Below, one piece after another: positions 28,628 through 36,330 of a stretch of 64,000 nt of DNA; position 1 is the stretch's first letter; each line of letters starts with the position of its first letter. The notes under the pieces were generated by a model that worked only from the letters and a program-made list of their open reading frames with translations, searched no databases and was not told the DNA's origin. The stretch comes from Streptomyces sp. NBC_00708 (GTDB lineage: Bacteria; Actinomycetota; Actinomycetes; Streptomycetales; Streptomycetaceae): the NCBI GenBank assembly GCA_036226585.1, contig CP108997.1, forward strand, positions 4,216,001 through 4,280,000, read 5' to 3'. The position numbers were made by a program, and so were the translations under genes.

Positions 28628-29284
28628 TCAGTTGCCCGCGATGTCCTTCACCGCGACCGCCAGGGGCACGTTGCCCGCGATCAGTTCGAGGGTGAGGCCC
28701 GCCGTGGCCGGGGTGTCCAGGAGTTCCAGGAGCGTTGCCGCCACGTCGTCGCGGGGGACCGGGCCCCGGCCCGTGGAGGCGGCGAGGAGGACCTGGCCGG
28801 TGCCGGCGTCGTTGGTGAGCATGCCGGGGCGCAGGATCGTCCAGTCCAGGCCGGAGCGGGACCGTACGTCCGCGTCCGCCGCCCCCTTGGCCCGCAGGTA
28901 CACGTCGAACACCTCGTCCCCGGGGTGGTCCGGGTCCGCGCCCATGGACGAGACCACGACGTAGCGCCGCACCCCCGCCCGCTCCGCCGCGTCCGCGAAG
29001 AGCACGGCCGCGCCCCGGTCCACCGTGTCCTTGCGGGCCGTACCGCTGCTGGGGCCCGCCCCGGCCGCGAAGACCGCCGCGTCGGCGCCGCGCAGCACCT
29101 CGGCGGCCTGCTCGACCGTGGCCGATTCCAGGTCCAGCACCACCGGTTCGGCGCCCGCCTTCCGGAGGTCGTCGCTCTGTTCGGGGTTGCGGATGATGCC
29201 GGCCGCCTCATCCCCGCGTGCAGCGAGCATCCGCTCCAGCCGCAGCGCGATCTGACCATGTCCACCTGCGATGACAATGCGCAT
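28628..29284 (-). CDS. NAD(P)H-binding atypical SDR protein
   Basis: Protein of 218 aa of the NAD(P)-binding Rossmann group that includes NmrA-like and UPF-type reductases. The N-terminus MRIVIAGGHGQIALRLERML holds the GxxGxxA site; other landmarks are VFAAGAGPSSG, RYVVVSSMGAD and DWTILRPGMLTN. No catalytic Tyr-Lys pair is evident, so it may sense redox state rather than act as an enzyme. ATG 29284 begins the Rossmann strand directly. It shares its orientation with the amidohydrolase upstream, with a 34-base gap, and could be cotranscribed. Confidence 0.83.
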   Translation of the reverse strand: MRIVIAGGHGQIALRLERMLAARGDEAAGIIRNPEQSDDLRKAGAEPVVLDLESATVEQAAEVLRGADAAVFAAGAGPSSGTARKDTVDRGAAVLFADAAERAGVRRYVVVSSMGADPDHPGDEVFDVYLRAKGAADADVRSRSGLDWTILRPGMLTNDAGTGQVLLAASTGRGPVPRDDVAATLLELLDTPATAGLTLELIAGNVPLAVAVKDIAGN

Positions 29285-29318
29285 GCGACCGACGGTACGC
29301 CGGAGCGGGCCGGGACGC

Positions 29319-30575
29319 TCACGGCCCGCCGGTGGATTCCGGCCGTCCCTGGCGGGGAAGTCCGGGGCCGCCGCCCGTCTCCGAGTCGCAGTACTCGCGC
29401 ACCGCGCTGGTCCGGGCCACCACCCGCCCCCGGTGCACCACGATCCGGCTGTACGCGAGCGACAGCGCCCCGGCGAGCCCTTCTCCCCGTACGGCGAGCA
29501 GTTCGGCCGGGAAGCCCGCCTCGACGCGGACCTCGGGAAGCCCCATGGCGTGGCGGGCCTCGGCGGAGACCGCCGCGTACGCGTCCCCGGGGCGCAGCCC
29601 GTCCTGCGAGGCCAGCAGGAAGGCGGCCTCCAGCGGGTCGCCCCGGCCCACCGGATTGGCCGGATCGCGCAGCGCCCCGCTGCCGGCCGCGACCCGGACC
29701 CCGGCCTCGCGCAGCAGCCGTACGGGGGCGGGGCCCCGGTGTTCCGCGCCGCAGCAGGAGCCCTGGGGGAGGCAGACGACGCCCACGCCGGAGGCGGCCA
29801 GCCGGGCCGCGACCCCGGCGGCGGCTTCGCGGGGGAGGCGGGAGAGGCCGGCGCAGGGGCCGATGGTGACCCGCTGGCGCATCCCGCCGGCCAGCGCGGC
29901 GAACCGGGCCAGCCGGATGGGGTCGTCACCGTCCGTGTGCAGGTCGACGGGGCAGCCGTGCTCCGCGGCGACCTCCAGGACGGCCTCGACGTATCCCGAC
30001 GGGTCCGGGTCGAGGTCCGGGCGCCCGCCGACCGCCGCGGCGCCCATCTTCACGGCGTCGCGGAGCATGGCCAGGTTGTCCGCCCCGGCCACACCGGTGA
30101 GCAGCCGGGGGACGGCGACCGGGGTGAGGTCGGCGAGGCCGCGCAGGGAGCGCCGGGCCTGGAGGACGGCTTCGAGGGCCGCGAGGCCCTGTACGTCGCC
30201 GATCCGTACGTGGGAGCGCAGCGCGGTCGCGCCGTGGCCGAGCTGGAGCAGCGCGGCCTCGGTGGCGCGCCGCTGGATGTCCTCGGGGTGCTGGGACGCG
30301 GGCCCGTCGCCGTCGGCGGTGAGGGCGGTGTCGCTGTGGGCGTGCGGCTCGGCGGGTGCGGGGAGCAGCAGGTGGCCGCGCAGGTCCAGCCGGGCGCCGG
30401 GGGCGGTGAGGCTGCCCGCGGTGCCGACGGCCTCGATACGTCCGCCGCAGACCCGTACGTCCACGACGCGGCCGTCGGCGAGGCGGGCACCGCAGAGCGT
30501 CAGCGCGGGGCTCTCCGGGCCGCCGGTGGTGTCGGCCGCGTGGTCGTCGGGCCGCCGCGGCTGGCTGTCGGGCAT
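29319..30575 (-). CDS. Amidohydrolase-fold protein, cytosine-deaminase-like, divergent active site
   Basis: Member of the amidohydrolase superfamily, 418 aa, closest in layout to cytosine deaminase (TIM barrel plus flanking beta domain). The first metal motif HxH is present (PHAHSDT, His78 and His80) and a barrel His occurs in DLHTDGDD (His213). However, the catalytic Glu expected after HxD is Gly216, the His expected in the next GH motif is Pro240 (TIGPCAG), and the Asp of the strand-8 motif appears to be replaced (AAGSGALRDP). The C-terminal RIVVHRGRVVA restores the beta domain. It may bind or hydrolyse another substrate, or be inactive. The upstream 214 bases hold no gene apart from the tRNA-Thr promoter. 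Confidence 0.75.
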   Translation of the reverse strand: MPDSQPRRPDDHAADTTGGPESPALTLCGARLADGRVVDVRVCGGRIEAVGTAGSLTAPGARLDLRGHLLLPAPAEPHAHSDTALTADGDGPASQHPEDIQRRATEAALLQLGHGATALRSHVRIGDVQGLAALEAVLQARRSLRGLADLTPVAVPRLLTGVAGADNLAMLRDAVKMGAAAVGGRPDLDPDPSGYVEAVLEVAAEHGCPVDLHTDGDDPIRLARFAALAGGMRQRVTIGPCAGLSRLPREAAAGVAARLAASGVGVVCLPQGSCCGAEHRGPAPVRLLREAGVRVAAGSGALRDPANPVGRGDPLEAAFLLASQDGLRPGDAYAAVSAEARHAMGLPEVRVEAGFPAELLAVRGEGLAGALSLAYSRIVVHRGRVVARTSAVREYCDSETGGGPGLPRQGRPESTGGP

Positions 30576-30748
30576 CGGGCTCCTGGGAAGGGGTCAAGAT
30601 CACGCAGAGTGAGTAGAGCCTAGGGGCGTGCCCGGTCCGGTTCGAGGAGGAGCGCAATAGTCGTACCGGTGCGGCCTTGCTGATCAGCGGTGTGCGAGCG
30701 CCCCGAGCGGGGTACGGGGCAGGGTCGGGCGGGTGCCACGAAACGGAT

Positions 30749-30778
30749 TTGGGCGATCGGCGACCGAGCGTGTAATGT
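30749..30778 (+). promoter_or_regulatory. Promoter of the tRNA-Thr/tRNA-Met/rpmG unit
   Basis: A -10 hexamer TAATGT (30773-30778) and a -35 TTGGGC (30749-30754) with an 18-base spacer. Transcription would start about five bases before the tRNA-Thr 5' end. Confidence 0.55.
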
Positions 30779-30789
30779 CTTCATCGCTC

Positions 30790-30862
30790 GCCCCAATAGC
30801 TCAGTCGGTAGAGCGTCTCCATGGTAAGGAGAAGGTCTGCGGTTCGATTCCGCATTGGGGCT
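30790..30862 (+). tRNA. tRNA-Thr (anticodon GGT)
   Basis: 73 bases; acceptor arms GCCCCAA/TTGGGGC, D-arm TAGCTCAGTCGGTAGAGC, anticodon stem TCTCC/GGAGA around loop ATGGTAA (GGT), and T-loop TTCGATTC. Confidence 0.95.
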
Positions 30863-30906
30863 CTGGTGATCGGAAACCCCGCTTCGGCGGGGGGACCAGT
30901 CATCAA

Positions 30907-30979
30907 AGCGGTGTAGCTCAGTCGGTAGAGCAAGCGGCTCATAATCGCTGTGTCACCGGTTCAAGTCCGGTCACCGCTA
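30907..30979 (+). tRNA. tRNA-Met (anticodon CAT, elongator)
   Basis: 73 bases; acceptor arms AGCGGTG/CACCGCT, anticodon loop CTCATAA (CAT), T-loop TTCAAGT. The first acceptor pair is A-T; initiator tRNAs lack this pairing, so it is an elongator type. Confidence 0.92.
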
Positions 30980-31067
30980 CTAACAGTAGCCGATTGTGGG
31001 GTCGGTCCTTCGATCGGCTACTCTTTTTTGCGTTCATCCGTCCATCGTCCGTCCAAGGAGCACTCAC

Positions 31068-31232
31068 GTGGCTGCCACCGACGTCCGCCCGAAGATCACG
31101 CTGGCCTGCGTGGAGTGCAAGGAGCGGAACTACATCACCAAGAAGAACCGGCGTAACAACCCGGACCGTCTTGAGATGAAGAAGCACTGCCCGCGCTGCA
31201 ACTCGCACACTGCGCACCGCGAAACGCGCTGA
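31068..31232 (+). CDS. rpmG: Ribosomal protein L33 (zinc-containing form)
   Basis: Large-subunit protein of 54 aa. Four cysteines in two pairs (ACVECKE and HCPRCNS) mark the zinc-binding C+ form; Streptomyces also carries cysteine-free paralogues elsewhere that replace it under zinc starvation. GTG 31068 follows AAGGAG by seven bases. It lies directly after tRNA-Thr and tRNA-Met, an arrangement also seen in other actinobacteria, so it is probably read from the tRNA promoter. A strong hairpin follows. Confidence 0.96.
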
Positions 31233-31244
31233 ATCAGGCTCGTA

Positions 31245-31284
31245 CACGAGGCCGTCCCCTTCGGGGGGCGGCCTCGTGTCGTTG
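31245..31284 (+). terminator. Terminator after rpmG
   Basis: Arms at 31245-31259 and 31264-31278 with a TTCG tetraloop, followed by TCGTTGT. It ends the tRNA/rpmG unit before the dehydratase pair. Confidence 0.85.
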
Positions 31285-31365
31285 TGCGGCGGGTTTGGCG
31301 TTGAATGGTGCCGGACGCCGCCACAGGCCGGCCCAGTCGTTCTTTCTTCAGGAGGTTGCGAGTTC

Positions 31366-31818
31366 ATGGCGCTCGACCAGTCCTTCGTGGGACGGACCTA
31401 TCCGCCCACCGCGCCGTACGAGGTCGGACGGGAGAAGATCCGCGAGTTCGCCGAGGCCGTGGGCGACGCCCACCCCGCGTACACCGACCCCGAGGCCGCG
31501 AAGGCGCTCGGCCACAGTGATGTGATCGCGCCGCCGACCTTCGTGTTCTCGATCACGTTCAAGGCCGCCGGCCAGGTCATCGAGGATCCCCAGCTGGGCC
31601 TGGACTACAGCCGGGTGGTGCACGGCGACCAGAAGTTCGTCTACGTGCGCCCGGTGCGCGCGGGGGACCGGCTGTCGGTCACCTCGACGATCGAGGCCGT
31701 GAAGTCCATGGCGGGCAACGACATCCTGGACGTCCGCGGCGATGTCCACGACGAGTCCGGTGAGCTGGTCGTGACCGCCTGGACGAAGCTGGTGGCGCGC
31801 GCCGCCGAGGAGGCGTGA
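31366..31818 (+). CDS. MaoC N-terminal-type dehydratase subunit (HadA-like)
   Basis: Protein of 150 aa with the FAS1-type dehydratase hot-dog fold: VGRTYPPTAPYEVGREKIRE, the YTDPEAAKALGHSDVIAPPT segment and VVHGDQKFVYVRPVRAGD. In mycobacteria the equivalent HadA is the substrate-binding half of a (3R)-hydroxyacyl-ACP dehydratase, and the catalytic residues come from HadB. The same pairing is present here, since the next gene overlaps by one base and carries the catalytic motif. ATG 31366 follows AGGAGG. It lies after rpmG as in Mycobacterium, although Streptomyces makes no mycolic acids; the role in fatty acid metabolism is inferred. Confidence 0.88.
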   Translation: MALDQSFVGRTYPPTAPYEVGREKIREFAEAVGDAHPAYTDPEAAKALGHSDVIAPPTFVFSITFKAAGQVIEDPQLGLDYSRVVHGDQKFVYVRPVRAGDRLSVTSTIEAVKSMAGNDILDVRGDVHDESGELVVTAWTKLVARAAEEA

Positions 31819-32246
31819 TGACGGCGAAGGTGAGTTACGAGGCGGTCGAGGTCGGTACGGAGCTGCCGGCGCGGTCCTTCCCCGTCACCCGGGCGGCGCT
31901 CGTGCGGTACGCGGGTGCCTCGGGCGACTTCAACCCGATCCACTGGAACGAGCGCTTCGCGCGCGAGGTCGGGCTGCCCGATGTCATCGCGCACGGCATG
32001 TTCACCATGGCCGAGGCGATCCGGGTGGTCACGGACTGGGCCGGTGACCCGGGCGCGGTCGTGGAGTACGGGGTGCGCTTCACCAAGCCCGTCGTGGTCC
32101 CCGACGACGACAAGGGCGCGCAGATCGAGGTCAGCGGCAAGGTGGCCGCCCTGCTGGACGACCGGCGGGTGCGCGTCGACCTGACGGTCATGAGCGACGG
32201 CAAGAAGGTCCTGGGCATGTCCCGGGCCGTGGTGCAGCTCGCCTGA
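31818..32246 (+). CDS. MaoC-like dehydratase subunit (HadB-like, catalytic)
   Basis: Hot-dog protein of 142 aa with the hydratase-2 motif: YAGASGDFNPIHWNERFARE followed by GLPDVIAHGMFTM. The Asp and His of this motif are the catalytic dyad of R-specific enoyl hydratases and dehydratases. It is coupled to the HadA-like gene (TGATG) with GGAGG just upstream; a GTG one codon earlier is the alternative start. The pair most likely forms a heterodimer. A perfect hairpin follows. Confidence 0.9.
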   Translation: MTAKVSYEAVEVGTELPARSFPVTRAALVRYAGASGDFNPIHWNERFAREVGLPDVIAHGMFTMAEAIRVVTDWAGDPGAVVEYGVRFTKPVVVPDDDKGAQIEVSGKVAALLDDRRVRVDLTVMSDGKKVLGMSRAVVQLA

Positions 32247-32263
32247 CACCCGCTCCGGTCCCG

Positions 32264-32302
32264 GCGTGAGGGGCACGGTCCAGGGGGCCGTGCCCCTCAC
32301 GC
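32264..32302 (+). terminator. Terminator after the dehydratase pair
   Basis: Perfect 15-base arms at 32264-32278 and 32288-32302 with a nine-base loop, 18 bases after the stop. Confidence 0.85.
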
Positions 32303-32342
32303 GTACCCCCGCTCGCGGCCCGGCCCGGCGCCCCGCTTGACG

Positions 32343-32366
32343 AAGTTAGTGATTGAGTACTAACTT
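32343..32366. promoter_or_regulatory. TetR operator, copy 1 (regulator promoter)
   Basis: Perfect inverted repeat AAGTTAGT-N8-ACTAACTT, ending seven bases before the TetR start codon. The core GTTAGT-N8-ACTAAC recurs unchanged at 32972-32995 before the MFS gene. Confidence 0.75.
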
Positions 32367-32372
32367 AAGGGC

Positions 32373-32930
32373 ATGGCAAGGATGAGTGCAGATGAGCGGC
32401 GTGAGAGCGTCATCCGCGCGGCGGTCACCGAGTTCGCCCGCGGCGGGTACAGCGCCACCTCCACCGAGGCGATCGCCAAGCGTGTGGGTGTCTCGCAGCC
32501 GTACCTCTTCCGCCTCTTCCCCAACAAGCAGGCGATGTTCCTCGCGGCGGCCGAGCGCTGCCTCGTGGAGACGCGGCAGGTGTTCGAGGAGGCGGCCGAC
32601 GGGCTGGAGGGCGAAGCGGCGCTCCACTCGATGGCCCGCGCCTACCAGCGGCTGATCGCCGACGACCCCGACAAGCTGCTCATGCAGATGCAGGTGTACG
32701 CGGCCGTCGCCGCCGCCGAGGCGGCCGGTGACCACGCGTTCGGCGAGTCGGTGCGGGCCGGCTGGCTGGAGCTGTTCGATTCTGTCAACCTCGCGCTCGG
32801 CGCCGATGCCGACGACACCACCACGTTCCTCGCGTACGGCATGCTCGCCAACACGCTGACCTCGCTCGGCTTCCCGGCCGGACACCGGATCTGGTCCGGT
32901 TTCTACGCCTCCGCCCAGCCGGTCACCTGA
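32373..32930 (+). CDS. TetR-family repressor of the adjacent MFS exporter
   Basis: Regulator of 185 aa. The N-terminal helix-turn-helix is at about residues 10-55: IRAAVTEFARGGYSATSTEA, then VSQPYLFRLFPNKQAMFLAA. The helical ligand domain follows. It probably represses itself and the MFS gene downstream, because identical inverted repeats precede both genes. The inducer is likely a substrate of the pump. The gene is on the same strand as its target, with a 78-base gap. Confidence 0.9.
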   Translation: MARMSADERRESVIRAAVTEFARGGYSATSTEAIAKRVGVSQPYLFRLFPNKQAMFLAAAERCLVETRQVFEEAADGLEGEAALHSMARAYQRLIADDPDKLLMQMQVYAAVAAAEAAGDHAFGESVRAGWLELFDSVNLALGADADDTTTFLAYGMLANTLTSLGFPAGHRIWSGFYASAQPVT

Positions 32931-32971
32931 AAGACGCCCCACCCGGGTTCGGCCCGGTTTTCTGCCCGCGA

Positions 32972-32995
32972 AAGTTAGTAATCAATAACTAACCC
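32972..32995. promoter_or_regulatory. TetR operator, copy 2 (MFS promoter)
   Basis: GTTAGT (32974-32979), eight bases, ACTAAC (32988-32993), the same core and spacing as the site before the TetR gene. It lies 13 bases before the MFS start. Confidence 0.72.
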
Positions 32996-33008
32996 TCCAG
33001 GGGGAGCA

Positions 33009-34463
33009 GTGAACCAGCAAACGACCGGCCGCGCAGGAGCGGCCTGGGCCCTCGTCATCACCAGCGTCGCCGGCTTCATGGCGGCCCTCGACAACCTCGT
33101 CGTCACCACCGCCCTGCCGTCCATCCGCGAGAGCCTCGGCGGAGAGATGGAGGAGCTGGAGTGGACGGTCAACGCCTACACGCTCACCTTCGCCGTGCTG
33201 CTGATGTTCGGCGCCGCACTCGGTGACCGCTTCGGCCGCCGCCGGCTCTTCCTCGCCGGACTCTCCGTCTTCACCGCCGCGTCCGCCGCGGCCGCCCTCT
33301 CGCCCGGCATCAACGAACTGATCGCCTTCCGCGCGGTCCAGGGCGTCGGCGCCGCGATCATGATGCCGCTCACGCTCACCCTGCTCACGGCCGCCGTGGA
33401 ACCCGCCCGCCGGGGCATGGCGCTCGGCATCTTCAGCGCCGCCACCGGTCTCGCCGTGGCCAGCGGACCCCTGATCGGCGGCAGCCTCACCGAGCACATC
33501 TCCTGGCAGTGGATCTTCTGGCTCAACGTGCCGATCGGCCTGCTCCTGCTGCCGCTCGCCCGCTTCCGCCTCGCCGAGTCCCACGCCCCCGGCGCCCGGC
33601 TCGACATCCCCGGCACCCTCCTGGTCAGCGGCGGCCTCTTCGGCATCGTCTACGGGCTCGTCAACGCCAACGCCGACGGCTGGACCGACCCGACCGTCCT
33701 GACCTCGCTCATCGCGGGCACCGCGCTCATCGGCGCCTTCATCCGCCACGGCTTCCGGGGCCGCAAGCCCATGCTGCCCATGCGCCTCTTCCGGGACCGC
33801 GGCTTCTTCGGGATCAACATCTCCAGCATGCTGATGTACCTCGGGATGTTCGGCTCGATCTTCCTGCTCAGCCAGTACCTCCAGGGCGTCCTCGGCTACT
33901 CGCCCACCGAGGCCGGACTGCGGATGCTGCCCTGGACCGGGATGCCGATGCTCGTCGCCCCCATCGCCGGAATGCTCTCCGACCGGTTCGGCGGCCGCCC
34001 GGTGGTCGTCACGGGGCTCGCCCTCCAGGCCGCAGGCCTCGGGCTGTTCGCCATGGCCATCGCCCCGGACGCCTCCTACGTCTCGCAGCTTCCCGGCCTG
34101 ATCGTCGGCGGCATCGGGATGGCCCTGTACTTCGCCCCGGCCGCCAGCCTGGTGATGTCCAGCGTCCGCCCCGGTGAGCAGGGCATCGCCTCCGGTGCCA
34201 ACAACGCCCTGCGCGAGGTCGGCGGCGCCCTCGGGGTCGCCGTGCTCACCACCGTCTTCGCCTCGCAGGGCGGCCTCGAATCCGCGCAGTCCTTCACCGA
34301 CGGGACCGTGCCGGCCGTCTGGATCGGCTCCGGAGTGGTCGCCCTGGCCGCGCTCGTCGCCCTGATGATCCCCGGCCGCCGCGCCGCCGCGACGTCCGGG
34401 CCCGCCACGGAGGCGGCCGGGACGCAGGAGCGCACCGAGGAGCGGGTCTCCGTTCCCGCCTGA
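33009..34463 (+). CDS. MFS drug exporter, DHA2 (14-helix) family
   Basis: Proton-coupled multidrug exporter of 484 aa with about 14 membrane segments. Motif A appears as GAALGDRFGRRRLFLAGL; the start ALVITSVAGFMAALDNLVVT carries the LDxTVVN-like motif D1 of DHA2 pumps; motif C is represented by GLAVASGPLIGGSLTEHISW. GTG 33009 follows GGGGAG. It is controlled by the TetR protein encoded upstream, judging by the shared operators. Such pumps in Streptomyces export antibiotics or lipids; the substrate is unknown. A 20-base-arm hairpin follows. Confidence 0.9.
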   Translation: MNQQTTGRAGAAWALVITSVAGFMAALDNLVVTTALPSIRESLGGEMEELEWTVNAYTLTFAVLLMFGAALGDRFGRRRLFLAGLSVFTAASAAAALSPGINELIAFRAVQGVGAAIMMPLTLTLLTAAVEPARRGMALGIFSAATGLAVASGPLIGGSLTEHISWQWIFWLNVPIGLLLLPLARFRLAESHAPGARLDIPGTLLVSGGLFGIVYGLVNANADGWTDPTVLTSLIAGTALIGAFIRHGFRGRKPMLPMRLFRDRGFFGINISSMLMYLGMFGSIFLLSQYLQGVLGYSPTEAGLRMLPWTGMPMLVAPIAGMLSDRFGGRPVVVTGLALQAAGLGLFAMAIAPDASYVSQLPGLIVGGIGMALYFAPAASLVMSSVRPGEQGIASGANNALREVGGALGVAVLTTVFASQGGLESAQSFTDGTVPAVWIGSGVVALAALVALMIPGRRAAATSGPATEAAGTQERTEERVSVPA

Positions 34464-34480
34464 CGCGCCCCGTACACCCG

Positions 34481-34524
34481 GTACGGTCCGTGGCCCCGCC
34501 CAGCGGCGGGGCCACGGACCGTAC
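34481..34524 (+). terminator. Strong hairpin between the MFS gene and murB
   Basis: Perfect 20-base arms at 34481-34500 and 34505-34524 with a CAGC loop, followed by TCTTGT. It ends 10 bases before the murB start codon, which leaves no room for a conventional murB leader. Confidence 0.85.
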
Positions 34525-34534
34525 TCTTGTCCCC

Positions 34535-35590
34535 GTGCAGGAACTCCACGACGCCCCCCTCGCCCCCCTGACCACCTTCCGGCTCGGCGGCCCCGCCACC
34601 CGTCTCCTCACCGCCACCACGGACGCCGAGGTCGTCGACGCCGTGCGCGAGGCGGACGACAGCGGCACCCCGCTCCTGATCATCGGCGGCGGCAGCAACC
34701 TGGTCATCGGCGACAAGGGCTTCGAGGGCACCGCCCTGCGCATCGCCACCAAGGGCTTCGTGCTCGACGGCGGCTCCCTGGAACTGGCGGCCGGCGAGGT
34801 CTGGACCGACGCCGTCGCCCGCACCGTGGAGGCCGGTCTCGCCGGCCTCGAATGCCTGGCCGGCATCCCCGGCTCGGCGGGCGCCACGCCGATCCAGAAC
34901 GTCGGCGCGTACGGGCAGGAGGTGTCCTCCACCATCACGGAGGTCGTCGCCTACGACCGGCGCACCCGCGAAACGGTCGTCCTGCCCAACTCCGAGTGCG
35001 CCTTCTCCTACCGGCACAGCCGCTTCAAGGCCGAACCCGACCGGTACGTGGTGCTGCGCGTCCGCTTCGGCCTGGAGGAGTCCGGGGGCCTGTCGGCACC
35101 CCTGAAGTACCCCGAGACCGCGCGGGCCATGGGCGTCGAGGAGGGCGACCGCGTTCCCGCGGCCGCCGCCCGCGAAACCGTGCTCCGGCTGCGCGCCGGG
35201 AAGGGCATGGTGCTGGACCCCGAGGACCACGACACCTGGTCGGCCGGGTCCTTCTTCACCAATCCGATCCTGGAGCGGGCCGAGTTCGACGCGTTCCTGG
35301 CCCGCGTCGCGGACCGGCTCGGCCCCGAGGTCACGCCCCCCGCCTTCCCGGCCGGTGAGGGGCGCACCAAGACCTCCGCCGCCTGGCTCATCGACCGGGC
35401 CGGCTTCACCAAGGGCTACGGCACCGGGCCCGCCCGCATCTCCACCAAGCACACCCTCGCCCTCACCAACCGGGGGGCGGCGACCACCGAGGACCTGCTG
35501 GCGCTGGCCCGCGAGGTCGTCGCCGGGGTGCACGCGGCCTTCGGCGTCACCCTCGTCAACGAACCGGTGACGGTGGGCGTGAGCCTGTAG
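34535..35590 (+). CDS. murB: UDP-N-acetylenolpyruvoylglucosamine reductase
   Basis: Flavoenzyme of peptidoglycan precursor synthesis, 351 aa; it reduces UDP-GlcNAc-enolpyruvate to UDP-MurNAc with NADPH. The FAD domain shows TTFRLGGPATRL, IIGGGSNLVIGDKGF and the GIPGSAGATPIQNVGAYGQE motif. Catalytic residues are in YRHSRFK (Arg), AGSFFTNP (Ser) and VNEPVTVG (Glu), a type I MurB. GTG 34535 is chosen because VQELHDAPLAPLTTF is the usual beginning. It has no Shine-Dalgarno sequence; TACTCT at 34522-34527 could be a -10 element giving a leaderless transcript (inference). Confidence 0.93.
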   Translation: MQELHDAPLAPLTTFRLGGPATRLLTATTDAEVVDAVREADDSGTPLLIIGGGSNLVIGDKGFEGTALRIATKGFVLDGGSLELAAGEVWTDAVARTVEAGLAGLECLAGIPGSAGATPIQNVGAYGQEVSSTITEVVAYDRRTRETVVLPNSECAFSYRHSRFKAEPDRYVVLRVRFGLEESGGLSAPLKYPETARAMGVEEGDRVPAAAARETVLRLRAGKGMVLDPEDHDTWSAGSFFTNPILERAEFDAFLARVADRLGPEVTPPAFPAGEGRTKTSAAWLIDRAGFTKGYGTGPARISTKHTLALTNRGAATTEDLLALAREVVAGVHAAFGVTLVNEPVTVGVSL

Positions 35591-35606
35591 CGGGCCTCCG
35601 GGGGCT

Positions 35607-36242
35607 TCAGTACGCCACGCCCACGCCCTGCTTCACCGACGCCGGGTCGTCGATCAGCGCCAGCATCGCGTGCGCCACGTCGGCCCGGGAGATGGACCGG
35701 CCGCTGCGCGGGTTGCTCCCGACCACCGTCCGGTACGTGCCCGTCAGCGGCCCATTCGTGAGCTTCGGGGGCCGCACCGACGTCCAGTCCGTGGCGGAGG
35801 CCGCGAGCGCCGCCTCCATCGCGGTGAGGTCCGCGTACACCTCCTTGAGGATCGCGCCGATCATCGAGAGCATCATCCGGTCGAGCAGCGGGTCGTCGGC
35901 GGGCTGCGGGGCGACCGGGGCGGCGCTGACCACCAGCAGCCGCCGGGTGCCCTCCGCCTCCATCGCCGTCAGCACGGAGCGGGTCAGCCGCTCCGCGATC
36001 CCGTCCGCCTTGCGGCCCTTCGCGCCGAGGCCGGAGAGGACCGCGTCGCGGCCCGCCACCGCCTCGCGCAGCGCCTCCGGGTCGTCGACCCGGGCCGCCG
36101 TGTGGACGGTGACGTCCGAGAGCGGGACCGCGAGCCGCGCGGGATCGCGGACCACCGCCGTCACCTCGTGCCCCGCCGCCACCGCCTGGCGGACGATCTC
36201 CTGACCGATACCGCCTGTCGCACCGAACACCGTGAGCTTCAT
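35607..36242 (-). CDS. NAD(P)H-binding SDR protein under TetR control
   Basis: Atypical short-chain dehydrogenase/NAD(P)H-binding protein of 211 aa. MKLTVFGATGGIGQEIVRQA carries the dinucleotide motif; VLSGLGAKG, RLLVVSAAPVAP and DWTSVRPPKLTNGPL are family segments shared with flavin-reductase-like and BLVRB-like proteins. ATG 36242 follows GGGAGGGG; a longer frame from 36275 runs into the operator. It is divergent from the TetR gene at 36331, with two operator-like sites between them, so it is probably its target. Confidence 0.87.
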   Translation of the reverse strand: MKLTVFGATGGIGQEIVRQAVAAGHEVTAVVRDPARLAVPLSDVTVHTAARVDDPEALREAVAGRDAVLSGLGAKGRKADGIAERLTRSVLTAMEAEGTRRLLVVSAAPVAPQPADDPLLDRMMLSMIGAILKEVYADLTAMEAALAASATDWTSVRPPKLTNGPLTGTYRTVVGSNPRSGRSISRADVAHAMLALIDDPASVKQGVGVAY

Positions 36243-36258
36243 GTCACACCCCTCCCAA

Positions 36259-36306
36259 GGTGGGTAAGTATTCACTCACCTCTAGAGTGAGTGGGTATTC
36301 ACCCAC
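36259..36306. promoter_or_regulatory. Two operator copies between the SDR and TetR genes
   Basis: Two similar inverted-repeat elements: GTGGGT.AGTATTCACTCAC within 36259-36280 and GTGAGTGGGTATTCACCCAC at 36287-36306. On one strand both fit GTG-R-GTGAATAC-YY-AC-Y-CAC. They fill most of the 88-base divergent gap and overlap the likely promoters of both genes. Confidence 0.65.
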
Positions 36307-36330
36307 CCGTCAAGCTTTGTTGGAGCACAC

